This document shows, piece after piece, positions 38,936 through 48,504 of a DNA stretch of 64,000 nucleotides; position 1 is the stretch's first letter; each line of letters begins with the position of its first letter. This DNA comes from Paraburkholderia fynbosensis (GTDB lineage Bacteria > Pseudomonadota > Gammaproteobacteria > Burkholderiales > Burkholderiaceae). A program made the translations under genes and the position numbers. The stretch is from the NCBI RefSeq assembly GCF_902859935.1, contig NZ_CADIKI010000006.1, positions 124,001-188,000 of the forward strand, written 5' to 3'. The notes beneath the pieces were generated by a model, which was not told where the DNA came from, did not search any database, and worked only from the letters and a program-made list of their open reading frames with translations.

Positions 38936-39618
38936 GACGATTCAGCCTCTTCGCGCACTTCCAGCACGTAGCCCATGCCGCGCACCGTGTGCAGCAGCTT
39001 CGAGGGGAACGGGCCGTCGAGCTTCGCGCGCAATCGTTTGATCGCGGTCTCGACCACGTTGGTGTGGCTGTCGAAATTGACGTCCCAGACGAGTTCGGTG
39101 ATCGCCGTCTTCGACAGAATGTCGCCTTGCCGCCGCGCGAGCACGCTGAGCAGCTGGAACTCCTTCGCGGTCAGGTCGAGGCGCACGCCGTCGCGCGTCG
39201 CGCGCCGGCCGATCAGATCGACGAACAGATCGCCGACCGAAATCAGCGTGGATTCCTGCGAACGCGTGCGGCGAGCCAGCGCATGCAGTCGTTCCACCAG
39301 TTCGAGAAATGAGAAGGGTTTGGTCAGGTAGTCGTCGGCGCCTTCGCGCAGGCCGCGCACGCGGTCATTCACATGGTCGCGGGCGGTCAGCATGATGACC
39401 GGCGTCGACTTGCGCATGCGCAGCGCCTTGAGCACGCTGAAACCGTCGCGCTTGGGCAGCATCACGTCGAGGACGATCACGTCGTAATCGAATTCGGTCG
39501 CCAGATGCATGCCTTCCTCGCCGTCCAGCGCCACGTCCACGACCCAGCCCTGCTCTGTCAAACCGGAGCGCAGGTAGTCCACCACCTTGTGCTCGTCTTC
39601 AACGATCAGCAATTTCAT
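38932..39618 (-). CDS. OmpR/PhoB-family response regulator
   Basis: DNA-binding response regulator, 228 residues. The receiver domain has acidic E7/D8, the phospho-acceptor D51 in IVLDVMLPKRDG and the conserved lysine in YLTKPFSF, and is followed by a winged-helix domain with VWDVNFDSHTNVVETAIKRL. The start at 39618 has AAGGGGA eight nt upstream and gives the standard MKLLIVEDE beginning. It probably controls the RND operon just upstream and is phosphorylated by the partner kinase. Confidence 0.94.
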   Translation of the reverse strand: MKLLIVEDEHKVVDYLRSGLTEQGWVVDVALDGEEGMHLATEFDYDVIVLDVMLPKRDGFSVLKALRMRKSTPVIMLTARDHVNDRVRGLREGADDYLTKPFSFLELVERLHALARRTRSQESTLISVGDLFVDLIGRRATRDGVRLDLTAKEFQLLSVLARRQGDILSKTAITELVWDVNFDSHTNVVETAIKRLRAKLDGPFPSKLLHTVRGMGYVLEVREEAESS

Positions 39619-39699
39619 GCGCGCGTCCCCTTGAGTGTCCATTATACGAAACGCCTTCGAATTCCTCCTGCGTGCACGGATGCATCATGAACCGGCGGC

Positions 39700-41199
39700 T
39701 CACCTTGCGGGAGCCATCGCCTCCTGAGCGGCGGGCTGAGCGTCGTGCGGCGCGCCCGCGACATCGGCGCCGGCCTCCCAGCCGCCGCCGAGCGCTTTAA
39801 CCAGCGCAACCGACAAGGTCATCTGCTGGCCGTGAATCTGCACGTCCTGGCGCTCGCTGTTCAGTAGCGACTGCTGCGCGGTAATCACATCGAGGTACGC
39901 CACGAGACCGCCCGAATAGCGGTCGGTGGCAAGCGACAGCAGACGCTGCGCATCGCTCACCGCTTCATGCGACTGCTTCGCCGCGCCGTCCAGCACCGAC
40001 AGCCCGGTGATGCCGTCCTGCACCTGCTGGAAAGCATCGAGCACGGTCTGCCGGTAGGTCGCCTCGGTGGCCTGATAGCCCTCGCTCGCGAACTTGACGT
40101 TGGCCGCGCGGCGGCCGCCGTCGAACAGCACCTGGCCGACCGTCGCGCCGAGCGTCCACATCAGCGTGGGCGCGCTGAGCAAGCTGGCGAACTGCGTGCT
40201 CTCCCAGCCGATGCCCGGCGTCAGCGTCAGGCTCGGAAAGAACGCCGCCTTGGCGACGCCGATCTGCGCGTTGGCCGCCGCCATCGCGCGTTCCGCCGAA
40301 GCGATGTCCGGGCGGCGTTGCAGCACATCGCTCGGTACGCCGAGCGGGATCGCGGGCGCCTTCGCGTCGAGCACCTTGGCTTCGATCGCGAACTGCGGGG
40401 CCGGCACGCCGACCAGCGCGGCGATCGCGTGTTCGAACTGCGCGCGCTGATTCAGCAGCAGTTGCGCCTGCACGCGCGTCGAGTCGAGCAGCGACTTCTG
40501 CTGCAGTACTTCGAGGCCCGACACGGAACCTAGGTCGTGCTCGGACGTGACATAGTCGAGCGCCTTCTGCTGCAATTTCACCGACTGGTTCAGCACGTCG
40601 ATCTCGGCGTCGAGTTCGCGCAGCGAAAAATAGTCGGTGGCGAGGTCGGTGGTGAGCACGAGCCGCGCATTCGCCAGATCGTCGGCCGATTGCTCCGCCG
40701 AAGCCCTGGCGCCCTCCACTTCGCGACGTATCCGGCCGAATAGATCAGTGTCGTAGTTGATCGTCGGCCCGAGTTGCACACTGTTCTGCACGGTCGATTG
40801 CGTCGGCGTCGCGTAGTTGGTCAGCGGCCGGTTCTGCGAAATCCTGAAGCGCGAGGCCGTTGCGCCGACATCCACTTCCGGCACGCGTTGCGCGCTGGCA
40901 TTCGCGAGCGTCGCGCGCGCCTGCTCGTAGTGCGCGCTCGCCGCGACCAGGGTCTGGTTCTGCGCGAGCGCCTGGGTCTCGAGCGTGGCCAGCGTCGGAT
41001 CGCCAAATGCGCTCCACCAGTCCGGCGCTATCGGCGCATGCGATGGCGCGGCGACGCGCCAGTACGAATCGGTGTGCCAGGCCGGCGGCACTTCGGCTTG
41101 CGGGCGTTGATAGTCCGGACCGACCGTGCACGCGGCCAGCAACGTGGCACCCGCTGCGCTTGCAATGGCGGTGAGCGTCCGGCATGGACCCGCGAACAT
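39700..41199 (-). CDS. Outer-membrane efflux channel lipoprotein, NodT family (second RND system)
   Basis: Outer-membrane duct of the second RND pump, 499 residues. The lipobox-like LLAACTVGPDYQRP is characteristic of NodT lipoproteins, and both OEP repeats are present (TLETQALAQNQTLVAA; DVLQRRPDIASAERAMA). The ATG at 41199 overlaps the adaptor stop by one nt (TGATG) and has GGAGG seven nt upstream; a GTG three nt earlier is also possible. Downstream lies the response regulator, 81 bp away. Confidence 0.94.
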   Translation of the reverse strand: MFAGPCRTLTAIASAAGATLLAACTVGPDYQRPQAEVPPAWHTDSYWRVAAPSHAPIAPDWWSAFGDPTLATLETQALAQNQTLVAASAHYEQARATLANASAQRVPEVDVGATASRFRISQNRPLTNYATPTQSTVQNSVQLGPTINYDTDLFGRIRREVEGARASAEQSADDLANARLVLTTDLATDYFSLRELDAEIDVLNQSVKLQQKALDYVTSEHDLGSVSGLEVLQQKSLLDSTRVQAQLLLNQRAQFEHAIAALVGVPAPQFAIEAKVLDAKAPAIPLGVPSDVLQRRPDIASAERAMAAANAQIGVAKAAFFPSLTLTPGIGWESTQFASLLSAPTLMWTLGATVGQVLFDGGRRAANVKFASEGYQATEATYRQTVLDAFQQVQDGITGLSVLDGAAKQSHEAVSDAQRLLSLATDRYSGGLVAYLDVITAQQSLLNSERQDVQIHGQQMTLSVALVKALGGGWEAGADVAGAPHDAQPAAQEAMAPAR

Positions 41200-42422
41200 C
41201 ACGATGCCTCCTTACCGTTCTTCTGCGGCTGCGTGACCTGCACGTGATCGCCGTCCGCGATCGAATCGCTCGGGTTGATGATGATCCTGTCACCGGTCCC
41301 GATGCCGCTTTCGATTTCGAGCGTCTGCCCGAGGTCGCGCGCGATCACGACCTTGCGCAGTTCGACGTTGCCCTTCGCATCGACCACCGCGATGCGCGGC
41401 CCTTCCGCGCGAAACAGCAGCGCGTTGCCCGGCACTGACAGTTGCGCATGCGCCGCCGCCGGCACCGCGACCTGCACGTATGCGCCGGGGCGCAGCTTGT
41501 CGTCGGGATTGGGCAGCGTCACTTCGATCTGCAGCGAGCGGGTCGGCACATCGATCGCGCCGGAAATATGCGTGACGGTGCCGTGAAACTGCTGGCCCGG
41601 CAATTCCGCCTGCGTGACCACCACCTTCTGCCCCACCGACACGTTCTGCGCGTACGCCTGCGGCAATTGCACATAGACGCGCAATGGGTCCGACTGCGCG
41701 AGTGCGAACAGCGCGCGGCTCGTGCCGCTGCCCGCGTCGATCAGATCGCCGACGTCGACGTTGCGCTGCGTGACCACGCCCGCGAACGGCGCGACGATCC
41801 GCTTGAACGATTCGAGCTGCTGCAGCCGCTTGACGTTGGCATCGGCGGCCGCGAGGTTGGCGACGTCCTGCGTATAGGTGCTTTGCCGCTCGTCGAGTTC
41901 CTGCTGCGATACCGCATCGCGTTGACGCAGTTGCTGCCAGCGCTCCAGCGAGCTTTTCGCGAGGCCGAGGCTCGAACTGATCTGCTGACGCTGCGCGAGA
42001 GCCTGCGCGAGTTCCTGATCGATCTCGGGCGTATCGAGTTCGGCGAGCAGTTGGCCCTGCTTCACGCGTGCGCCGATGTCGGCGTACCAGTGCAGCAGAT
42101 AGCCGGTCGAGCGCGCGTAGATCGGCGATTCGACATAGCCGCGCAAGGTGCCCGGCAGGAGCGTGTTGCCGCCGCCTTCGGTCTGCTTCGGGCTCACCAC
42201 GTTCACGTACTGAATGGCGTTCTGCTGCGTAGTCGTCTCGACGGAGCGGCTTTGCAGCACGTTCGCGATCACGGTGCGCAAAGCGCCCAGCGCGAGCAGC
42301 GCCAGCACGATCCAGAGCGCGATCTTCGCGCGCTTCCATTCACGGTGGCGCGGCGGCAGCGCGTGCCCACCTTCGGTTTCTCGCGAGGGAATCGCCAGCG
42401 ATGCATGTGTTTTTTCGGTCAT
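41199..42422 (-). CDS. RND efflux periplasmic adaptor (second system), membrane-anchored
   Basis: Adaptor of the MFP family, 407 residues. Unlike the first adaptor it has no lipobox but a membrane anchor at residues ~30-55 (KIALWIVLALLALGALRTV). The lipoyl half-motifs (RGYVESPIYARSTGYLLHWY; APFAGVVTQRNVDVGDLIDA) flank the coiled-coil hairpin. There is no clear Shine-Dalgarno; the start lies at the end of a ladder of mini-ORFs following the permease stop, so translation probably depends on coupling. Confidence 0.92.
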   Translation of the reverse strand: MTEKTHASLAIPSRETEGGHALPPRHREWKRAKIALWIVLALLALGALRTVIANVLQSRSVETTTQQNAIQYVNVVSPKQTEGGGNTLLPGTLRGYVESPIYARSTGYLLHWYADIGARVKQGQLLAELDTPEIDQELAQALAQRQQISSSLGLAKSSLERWQQLRQRDAVSQQELDERQSTYTQDVANLAAADANVKRLQQLESFKRIVAPFAGVVTQRNVDVGDLIDAGSGTSRALFALAQSDPLRVYVQLPQAYAQNVSVGQKVVVTQAELPGQQFHGTVTHISGAIDVPTRSLQIEVTLPNPDDKLRPGAYVQVAVPAAAHAQLSVPGNALLFRAEGPRIAVVDAKGNVELRKVVIARDLGQTLEIESGIGTGDRIIINPSDSIADGDHVQVTQPQKNGKEAS

Positions 42423-42454
42423 CTCAGTCAGCCATCTCAGTCAGCCGTCATTTA
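42420..42454 (-). promoter_or_regulatory. Stop-start ladder coupling the permease to the adaptor gene
   Basis: Directly after the permease stop TAA, an ATG opens a 4-codon frame ending TGA; one base later a second ATG opens a 3-codon frame ending TGA; one base later is the adaptor ATG. The second and third starts lie in a perfect 13-bp tandem duplication (GCTGACTGAGATG twice). No other ribosome binding site is present. Confidence 0.75.
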
Positions 42455-45400
42455 ACTTGATGCGGGCCGGGGAGCGCCGCCGTGGTCCGGCGTGGGGCCG
42501 TCGGGGTGGTCGTTGCCGTTGCCGCTATTGCCGCCGTTCTTACTCTGGTCGCTCCGGTCACCTTCGTCGCCGTTGCCGCCGTGACCCGCTTGATCCGCGT
42601 CGTCGTTGCGATGACGGCGCGCGAGGCGGGTATGGATGCTCGCGAACACGACCGGCACGAAGAACAGCGTGGACACCGTCGCGAACAGCAGGCCGCCGAT
42701 CACCGCGCGGCCGAGCGGCGCATTCTGCTCGGCGCCTTCGCCGAGACCGAGCGCCATCGGGATCATGCCGATGATCATCGCGAACGCGGTCATCAGCACC
42801 GGGCGAATCCGGCTCGCGCCGGCTTCGAGCGCGGCGGTGAGCGGCGGCGCACCGGCGCTCAGGCGCTGACGCGCGAAGGCGACCATCAGAATACTGTTGG
42901 CGGTGGCGACCCCCATCGTCATGATCGCGCCGGTCAGGGCCGGCACGCTCAGATGCGTGCCGGTCAGAAACAGCATCCACACGATGCCAGCGAGCGCCGC
43001 CGGCAACGCGCTGACGATGATCAGCGGATCGACCCACGACTGGAAATTCACCACGATCAGCAGATACACCAGCACGATCGCCACCGCCACGCCCAGCCCG
43101 AGACCGAAGAACGAGCTGCGCATGGTCTGCACCTGGCCGCGCACGACAATCTGACTGCCGCGCGGCAGCGACGCCCGCACGTTGTTGACGAGCTTGTCGA
43201 CCTGATTGGCCACGCTGCCCAGATCGCGCTTCTCGACGCTCACGTACAGGTCGATCACCGGCCTGATGTTGTAGTGCGAGATCTCCGCGAACTGGTTTTG
43301 CGGCGAGACGCGCACCAGGTTGCCGAGCAGCTGCGTGGGCCCGGTGGCCGCACCCGACACCGGAGTGCGCAGCAATTCGTCGATCGACGACACCTGATAC
43401 TGCGGCGTCTGCACCGCCACCTTGTACTCAACGCCGTTCTTGTTGTTGATCCAGAATCCCGGCGACGTTTGCGAACTGCCCGATAACGAAATGAGCACGT
43501 TCTGCGCGACGTCGTTCGCACTCAGGTTGAGCTGCTGCAAGCGCGTGCGGTCCATCTGGAGGTTGATCACCGGTTCGTCCAGTTTTTGCTGGATGTGCGT
43601 GTCGACCGTGCCGGGAATCACCCGCACCTGCTTCAACAATTTGCGCGCGACCTCCAGGTTGCCCTGCTGGTTCGCGCCGGAAATCTGCACGTCCACGGCG
43701 GCAGGCAACCCGAAGTTGAGAATCTGCGTGACGATGTCGGCCGGCTGGAAGAAAAACTCCACGCCCGGAAAGCGTTGCGGAAGGATCGTGCGCAGCTTGT
43801 CCATGTACATCTGCGTCGGCTTGTGGTCTTCGTTCAGCGCGATCTGAACCTCGCCGTCGAACGTGCCGATCGTGCCCGCGTTGCTATACGACAGGTTGAT
43901 ACCGCTATAGGGCAAGCCGAGGTTGTCGAGAATCGTGCCGAGTTCTTTCGGCGGCACGACCTCGCGGATTACCTTCTCGACTTCGTCGGCGAGACGCGCG
44001 GTTTCCTCGATACGCGTGCCGGTCGGCGCGCGAAAATGCAGGCGGATATCGCCCGCGTCGACAGTCGGGAAGAAGTCCTCGCCCAGCACCAGGACCAGAC
44101 CCAGCGAGACGATGCAGAAGCCGAGAAACACGCCGCCGAACCTGCCGCGACGCACCAGCAGGCTGCTGAGAACCACGATGTACGCGGATCGCATGCGCTC
44201 GAACCCGCTATCGAAACGCCGGTAAACGCGCGTGAACAGATTCGGCTTCGCATCGGGCTTGGGTTTGTGCGCGTGACCCATGAGCAGCATCGCGAGCGTC
44301 GGCACCAGCGTGCGCGACAGGATGTACGACGCGAGCATCGCGAACACCACCGCTTCGGCGAGCGGCACGAACAGATAGCGCGCGACGCCGGTCAGGAAGA
44401 ACATCGGCACAAACACGATACAGATACACAGCGTCGAGACGAGCGCCGGAATCGCGATTTCGCCCGCACCGTCGAGAATCGCATCGTGCAGATTCGTGCC
44501 CATATGCAGATGCCGCTCGATGTTCTCGATCGTCACGGTGGCATCGTCGACGAGAATCCCGACCGCCAGCGCGAGCCCACCGAGCGTCATGATGTTGATG
44601 GTCTGCCCGAGCGCATGCAACACGATCAGCGACGTCAGGATCGACAGCGGAATCGAGATCGCGATGATGCAGGTGCTGCGCCAGTTGCCGAGAAACAGCA
44701 GGATCATCGCGGCGGTCAGTGCGGCGGCGATCAACGCTTCGCGCACCACGCCCTGCACGGCCGCTTTCACGAACACCGACTGATCGAACAGTGCCGTGAT
44801 GCTCAGGTCCGGCGGCAATGCGGCACGCGCGCTCGGCAACAGCCCTTTCAACGTGTCGACGATCGACAGTGTCGAGGCGTTGCCGTTCTTCATCACCGAC
44901 ATCAGCACGCCGCGCCGTCCGTTCTGCCTCACGATGTTGGTTTGCGGCGAGTAGCCGTCGCGCACGTGCGCGACTTCACGCAAATAAGTCGTCGCGCCGT
45001 TGAGCGTGCGCACCGGAATATTGTTGAGCCCATCGAGCGTGTCCGGCGAGCCGTTCATATTGACCGTGTATTCCTTCGGTCCGATCTTGGCTGTGCCGGT
45101 CGGCAGAATCAGGTTTTGCGCGTTGAACGCGTTGACCACGTCGGTCGGCGTCAGCCCTTTGGCAAGCAATGCGCGCGTGTCCAGGTCGACCGAAATCAGC
45201 CGCGACTTGCCGCCGTACGGATACGGCACCGCCGCGCCGGGAATCGTCACGAGTTGCGGGCGCAGGAAGTTCAACGCGGTGTCGTTGAGATCCTGCTCCG
45301 AGAGCTTCGGGCTCGACAGACCGAGCTGGATCACCGGAATGCTGGAGGCCGAATAGCTGATCACCAGAGGCGCGGTCGCGCCCGGCGGCATCTGCTTGAG

Positions 45401-45748
45401 CTGCGCCTGTTCGACGGCCACGGTCTGCGCGATCGCGGTCTGGATGTTCGCGTTCGGCTGCAGGAACACCTTCAGGATCGAGATACCCGCGAGCGATTGC
45501 GATTCGATGTGCTCGATGTCGTTGACCGTGGTGGTCAGACTGCGCTCGTTGACCGACGTGATGCGGTTGGCCATGTCCTCGGCCGACAAACCCGTATACG
45601 TCCAGATGATGCTGACCACCGGAATATTGATTTCCGGCAGCACGTCGACCGGCGTGGTGAACAGCACGAATGGCGTCGCCAGCAAGATCAGAATGGCCAT
45701 CACGATGAACGTGTACGGCCGTTTAAGCGCTACGTTGACGATCCACAT
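42452..45748 (-). CDS. RND efflux permease, HAE1/CzcA-like with an unusual polar tail
   Basis: Inner-membrane RND pump of the second operon, 1098 residues. It begins MWIVNVALKRPYTFIVMAIL and has the TM4 proton-relay VDDATVTIENIERH near residue 400. The family usually ends at about 1030-1060 residues; here a C-terminal extension after RRHRNDDADQAGHGG is rich in Gly, Asn and Asp. It belongs to the drug/organic branch rather than the metal branch judging from VDVLPEINIPVV and VVSIIWTYTGL, but the substrate is unknown. It is the first gene of the operon that ends in the two-component pair. Confidence 0.94.
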   Translation of the reverse strand: MWIVNVALKRPYTFIVMAILILLATPFVLFTTPVDVLPEINIPVVSIIWTYTGLSAEDMANRITSVNERSLTTTVNDIEHIESQSLAGISILKVFLQPNANIQTAIAQTVAVEQAQLKQMPPGATAPLVISYSASSIPVIQLGLSSPKLSEQDLNDTALNFLRPQLVTIPGAAVPYPYGGKSRLISVDLDTRALLAKGLTPTDVVNAFNAQNLILPTGTAKIGPKEYTVNMNGSPDTLDGLNNIPVRTLNGATTYLREVAHVRDGYSPQTNIVRQNGRRGVLMSVMKNGNASTLSIVDTLKGLLPSARAALPPDLSITALFDQSVFVKAAVQGVVREALIAAALTAAMILLFLGNWRSTCIIAISIPLSILTSLIVLHALGQTINIMTLGGLALAVGILVDDATVTIENIERHLHMGTNLHDAILDGAGEIAIPALVSTLCICIVFVPMFFLTGVARYLFVPLAEAVVFAMLASYILSRTLVPTLAMLLMGHAHKPKPDAKPNLFTRVYRRFDSGFERMRSAYIVVLSSLLVRRGRFGGVFLGFCIVSLGLVLVLGEDFFPTVDAGDIRLHFRAPTGTRIEETARLADEVEKVIREVVPPKELGTILDNLGLPYSGINLSYSNAGTIGTFDGEVQIALNEDHKPTQMYMDKLRTILPQRFPGVEFFFQPADIVTQILNFGLPAAVDVQISGANQQGNLEVARKLLKQVRVIPGTVDTHIQQKLDEPVINLQMDRTRLQQLNLSANDVAQNVLISLSGSSQTSPGFWINNKNGVEYKVAVQTPQYQVSSIDELLRTPVSGAATGPTQLLGNLVRVSPQNQFAEISHYNIRPVIDLYVSVEKRDLGSVANQVDKLVNNVRASLPRGSQIVVRGQVQTMRSSFFGLGLGVAVAIVLVYLLIVVNFQSWVDPLIIVSALPAALAGIVWMLFLTGTHLSVPALTGAIMTMGVATANSILMVAFARQRLSAGAPPLTAALEAGASRIRPVLMTAFAMIIGMIPMALGLGEGAEQNAPLGRAVIGGLLFATVSTLFFVPVVFASIHTRLARRHRNDDADQAGHGGNGDEGDRSDQSKNGGNSGNGNDHPDGPTPDHGGAPRPASS

Positions 45749-46065
45749 TGAAACGCGCCCGAGAGAATGCAGGTAAGAGATGGGTAAGTCAGCGCGTATG
45801 CTAGATCGGTAGCCCCAACGCCTGCATGGCGCGAAAATGGCGCAAATGTCAGGAAGTAAATCGTAAGCCTGTGCGGCGTTTCAACTTCGCCAGTATTTGG
45901 CGACAGGCAAACGTTTGTTGAGAAAAGATACGCCCTGTTGCGAGCACGTTGCGTCGCGCGATATGTGGCGGCATCCGGAGATATCCAGGAAACATGCTTT
46001 CAGTTTGATTTGTGCAAAGCAAGTACGTCGCACGGCGCAACGCGCCTTACCCGACGTGTCAGATG
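45749..46065. other. Upstream region of the second RND operon, 317 bp
   Basis: No supported gene. The operon promoter and any binding site of the response regulator should be here. On the minus strand, TTTAC-N4-TGACA (near 45851-45864) loosely resembles sites bound by copper-type response regulators, but this is weak. Confidence 0.35.
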
Positions 46066-46103
46066 AAAAAACCGGCCGCCCCTTTCGAGGCCGGCCGGTT
46101 TTT
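46066..46103. terminator. Rho-independent terminator, probably bidirectional
   Basis: An 8-bp GC-only stem (ACCGGCCG ... CGGCCGGT) with a ~13-nt loop is flanked by A6 on the left and T5 on the right. It follows the stop of the leftward VOC gene by 30 bp and separates it from the upstream side of the RND operon. Confidence 0.85.
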
Positions 46104-46133
46104 CCCGACGCGTGCCAGGTTGGTTCGTCACGC

Positions 46134-46568
46134 TTACCTGGCGAACAGCGCCGACATATCGGCAAACGCCTTGAACTCCAGCGCATTGCCCGACGGATCG
46201 AGAAAGAACATCGTCGCCTGCTCGCCGACTTCGCCCTTGAAGCGCACATGCGGCTCGATGATGAAGTCGATGCCCGCCTGCTTGAGCTTGTCGGCGGCGG
46301 CCTGCCATTGTTCCATCGACAGCACCGCGCCGAAGTGGCGCACCGGCACCGCATCGCCGTCGACCTTGCTGGTCTGACGGTGGCCGATCTCTTGCGGCGC
46401 GAGGTGCGCGACGATCTGATGGCCGTAGAAGTTGAAATCGACCCACGCGTCCGAGCTGCGGCCTTCCGGGCAGCCCAGCAGTTCGCCATAAAACTCGCGG
46501 GCGGCGGCGAGGCTGTGGACAGGAAACGCCAGATGGAACGGCGGCAAAACGTTTTCGGCAACGCTCAT
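46134..46568 (-). CDS. VOC-superfamily (glyoxalase/dioxygenase-like) protein
   Basis: A 144-residue single VOC domain protein. The paired beta-alpha-beta-beta-beta modules are visible: [20 protein letters not shown] in the first and [20 protein letters not shown] in the second, with the metal-ligand candidates His in the opening strand and Glu in [10 protein letters not shown]. Start [20 protein letters not shown] at 46568. It is divergent from a LysR regulator 162 bp away, which probably controls it. The substrate is unknown; glyoxalase, fosfomycin-type and dioxygenase activities are all possible. Confidence 0.85.
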   Translation of the reverse strand: MSVAENVLPPFHLAFPVHSLAAAREFYGELLGCPEGRSSDAWVDFNFYGHQIVAHLAPQEIGHRQTSKVDGDAVPVRHFGAVLSMEQWQAAADKLKQAGIDFIIEPHVRFKGEVGEQATMFFLDPSGNALEFKAFADMSALFAR

Positions 46569-46695
46569 GATGGACAACTCGCTGACTGGAAGTGGGGGTG
46601 GGTGCAATTGGCGTGGCGCCGCACAGGCTGCCTGCGCGAAGCCCAGCTCAGTGCAATTTTAACCATGACCAAAAGTGGTGAAAAACGATATATAT

Positions 46696-46724
46696 TTGAT
46701 CTGACCATCACTCATTTCGATCAA
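46696..46724. promoter_or_regulatory. Candidate LysR-type binding site
   Basis: TTGATC-N17-GATCAA forms an inverted repeat ending 6 bp before the lysR start and within the divergent intergenic region. LysR regulators commonly bind such sites near their own start. Confidence 0.3.
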
Positions 46725-46730
46725 TCGATC

Positions 46731-47615
46731 ATGCTCAGCGAGCTCAAGACCTTCCTCGCCGTCAGTCAGTACGGCACGTTTTCTGGCGCGGGCGCGCGCA
46801 TTGGCCTCACGCAATCGGCGGTCAGCGCGCAGATGCAACGGCTCGAAGCGGAACTCGGCTTTGCGCTGTTCGACCGCACCGGCCGCTCCGCGACGCTCAA
46901 CGACGCCGGCCGCGAAACGCTCGCGCTCGCCGAGGAAATGATGACGCTCTACGCGCGGCTCTCCGAACGCGGCGCGGTCGCGGCGGAAAGCGGCATGCTG
47001 CGGGTGGGCGCGATCGCGTCCGCGCAAGTGTCCTTTCTCGCCGACGCGCTCGCCCGCTTTCGCAACGACCGGCCCGGCTGGCGGATTCGCGTGGTGCCGG
47101 GCGTGTCGCTGGGTCTGCTGGGCCAGGTGGATTCCGGCGAACTCGATCTGGCCGTCATCATCAAGCCGCCGTTCGCGCTGCCGTCCGAACTCGAATGGCG
47201 CACGCTCGTCAGCGAGCCATTCGTGCTGCTCGTGCCGAAAAAGCTCGCGCGCGGGACGCGTTCCTGGCGCGAGGTGCTCAGGAGCGAGCCGTTCATCCGC
47301 TATGACCGCACGTCGTTCGGCGGCCGGCTGGTCGAGCGTTTTTTGCGGCGCTCGCGGCTGAACGTGCACGACGCGATCGAACTTGACGAGTTGCAGGCGA
47401 TCGTGCAACTGGTCGCGCGTGGGATCGGCGTGGCGCTCCTTCCGAATACGGCGGGGCTCGGCAAGTGGCCTGCGAGCGTCGCCGCACTCGAACTGGGCGA
47501 CGCGACCTTCCAGCGCGAGATCGGGCTCGTGCAGCGGCCGCGGCATAGCCGGCAGGCGGTGGCGGATGACTTGGCGGAATATGTCGGTGTGGCCGCTGGG
47601 CGGCGTCGGGCTTGA
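46731..47615 (+). CDS. LysR-family transcriptional regulator
   Basis: DNA-binding regulator, 294 residues. The N-terminal winged helix-turn-helix is clear (FLAVSQYGTFSGAGARIGLT, QSAVSAQMQRLEAELG), followed by the periplasmic-binding-protein-like effector domain starting near residue 87. The ATG at 46731 fits the usual MLSELKTFLAV start. It is divergent from the VOC-protein gene, and LysR proteins usually control the divergent gene. The effector is unknown. Confidence 0.92.
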   Translation: MLSELKTFLAVSQYGTFSGAGARIGLTQSAVSAQMQRLEAELGFALFDRTGRSATLNDAGRETLALAEEMMTLYARLSERGAVAAESGMLRVGAIASAQVSFLADALARFRNDRPGWRIRVVPGVSLGLLGQVDSGELDLAVIIKPPFALPSELEWRTLVSEPFVLLVPKKLARGTRSWREVLRSEPFIRYDRTSFGGRLVERFLRRSRLNVHDAIELDELQAIVQLVARGIGVALLPNTAGLGKWPASVAALELGDATFQREIGLVQRPRHSRQAVADDLAEYVGVAAGRRRA

Positions 47616-47797
47616 TGCAGGGCCTGGCGTTGCCGATTGTCCTGCCGCGCGGACCTTCAACTGTATCTGTGAGACCTGCGCCACCGCGCGCAGAATCGTC
47701 GTTCGCCCATCGGATCACACATTGAATCGCGAACCCGATCCGCCTTCGCGCCGCGTCTCGCGCGTCGCGGAAACCGCCTGTCACCGAGTGCCCGCCC

Positions 47798-48436
47798 ATG
47801 ATCGCCAGCCCCTTTCTCAGCGCCGATGTCCTGATCGCCTACAGCGCCTATTTTGTCGGCACCGCGAGCCCGGGGCCCAGCAATCTCGCGATCATGTCGC
47901 TGGCGATGAGCTCGGGCCGACGCTCCGCGCTGACTTTCGCGCTCGGCGTGGTGTCGGGTTCGTTTTCGTGGGCGTTGCTGGCGTCGCTCGGACTATCGGC
48001 GGTGCTCGCCACTTACTCCGACTGTCTGACGGCGATCAGGATTGCCGGCGGCCTCTATCTGCTGTGGCTCGGCTTCAAGTCCGCGCGTTCCGCGTTCAGC
48101 GCCGGCAAATTGCCCGCCGCGGCCGCGCGGCCTGACGAGCCGCTCAAGCGCCTCTATCTGCGCGGCCTGCTGCTGCATCTCACCAATCCGAAAGCGGTGC
48201 TGGTCTGGCTGTCGATCGTTTCGCTGGCCATGTCGCCCGCGCGCGGAGCGTCGCACGTGCTGCCGGTGGTGCTCGGCTGCATGGTGATCGGCGTCACGGT
48301 GTTCAGCAGCTACGCGGTGCTGTTCTCGACCGCGTCTGCCCGGCGCATTTACGCTGCGATCCGGCGCTGGCTCGACGGCTCGCTCGCCATCATGTTCGCG
48401 ATTGCCGGCATCAAGCTGCTGACCTCGAAAAGCTAG
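47798..48436 (+). CDS. LysE/RhtB-family exporter
   Basis: Inner-membrane amino-acid exporter type, 212 residues with five to six helices. The LysE/RhtB signature TASPGPSNLAIMS lies near residue 23, and a second conserved segment GGLYLLWLGFKSARSAF near residue 83 is present. The family exports amino acids such as threonine or lysine, or other small metabolites; the substrate here is unknown. It lies 182 bp downstream of the LysR gene on the same strand, so joint regulation is possible. Confidence 0.88.
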   Translation: MIASPFLSADVLIAYSAYFVGTASPGPSNLAIMSLAMSSGRRSALTFALGVVSGSFSWALLASLGLSAVLATYSDCLTAIRIAGGLYLLWLGFKSARSAFSAGKLPAAAARPDEPLKRLYLRGLLLHLTNPKAVLVWLSIVSLAMSPARGASHVLPVVLGCMVIGVTVFSSYAVLFSTASARRIYAAIRRWLDGSLAIMFAIAGIKLLTSKS

Positions 48437-48504
48437 CGCCTTCGGCACGCGCCGCCGCTCTGCGATACTGATGCCGTGAAAACCGACGCGGACCACTGAA
48501 CACG

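Noticed and set aside
43586..45751. 721-codon plus-strand open frame opposite the second RND permease
   Set aside because: It is the antisense of a gene with clear RND motifs. The translation is Arg/His/Asp-rich with no domain, as expected from a GC-rich shadow frame.
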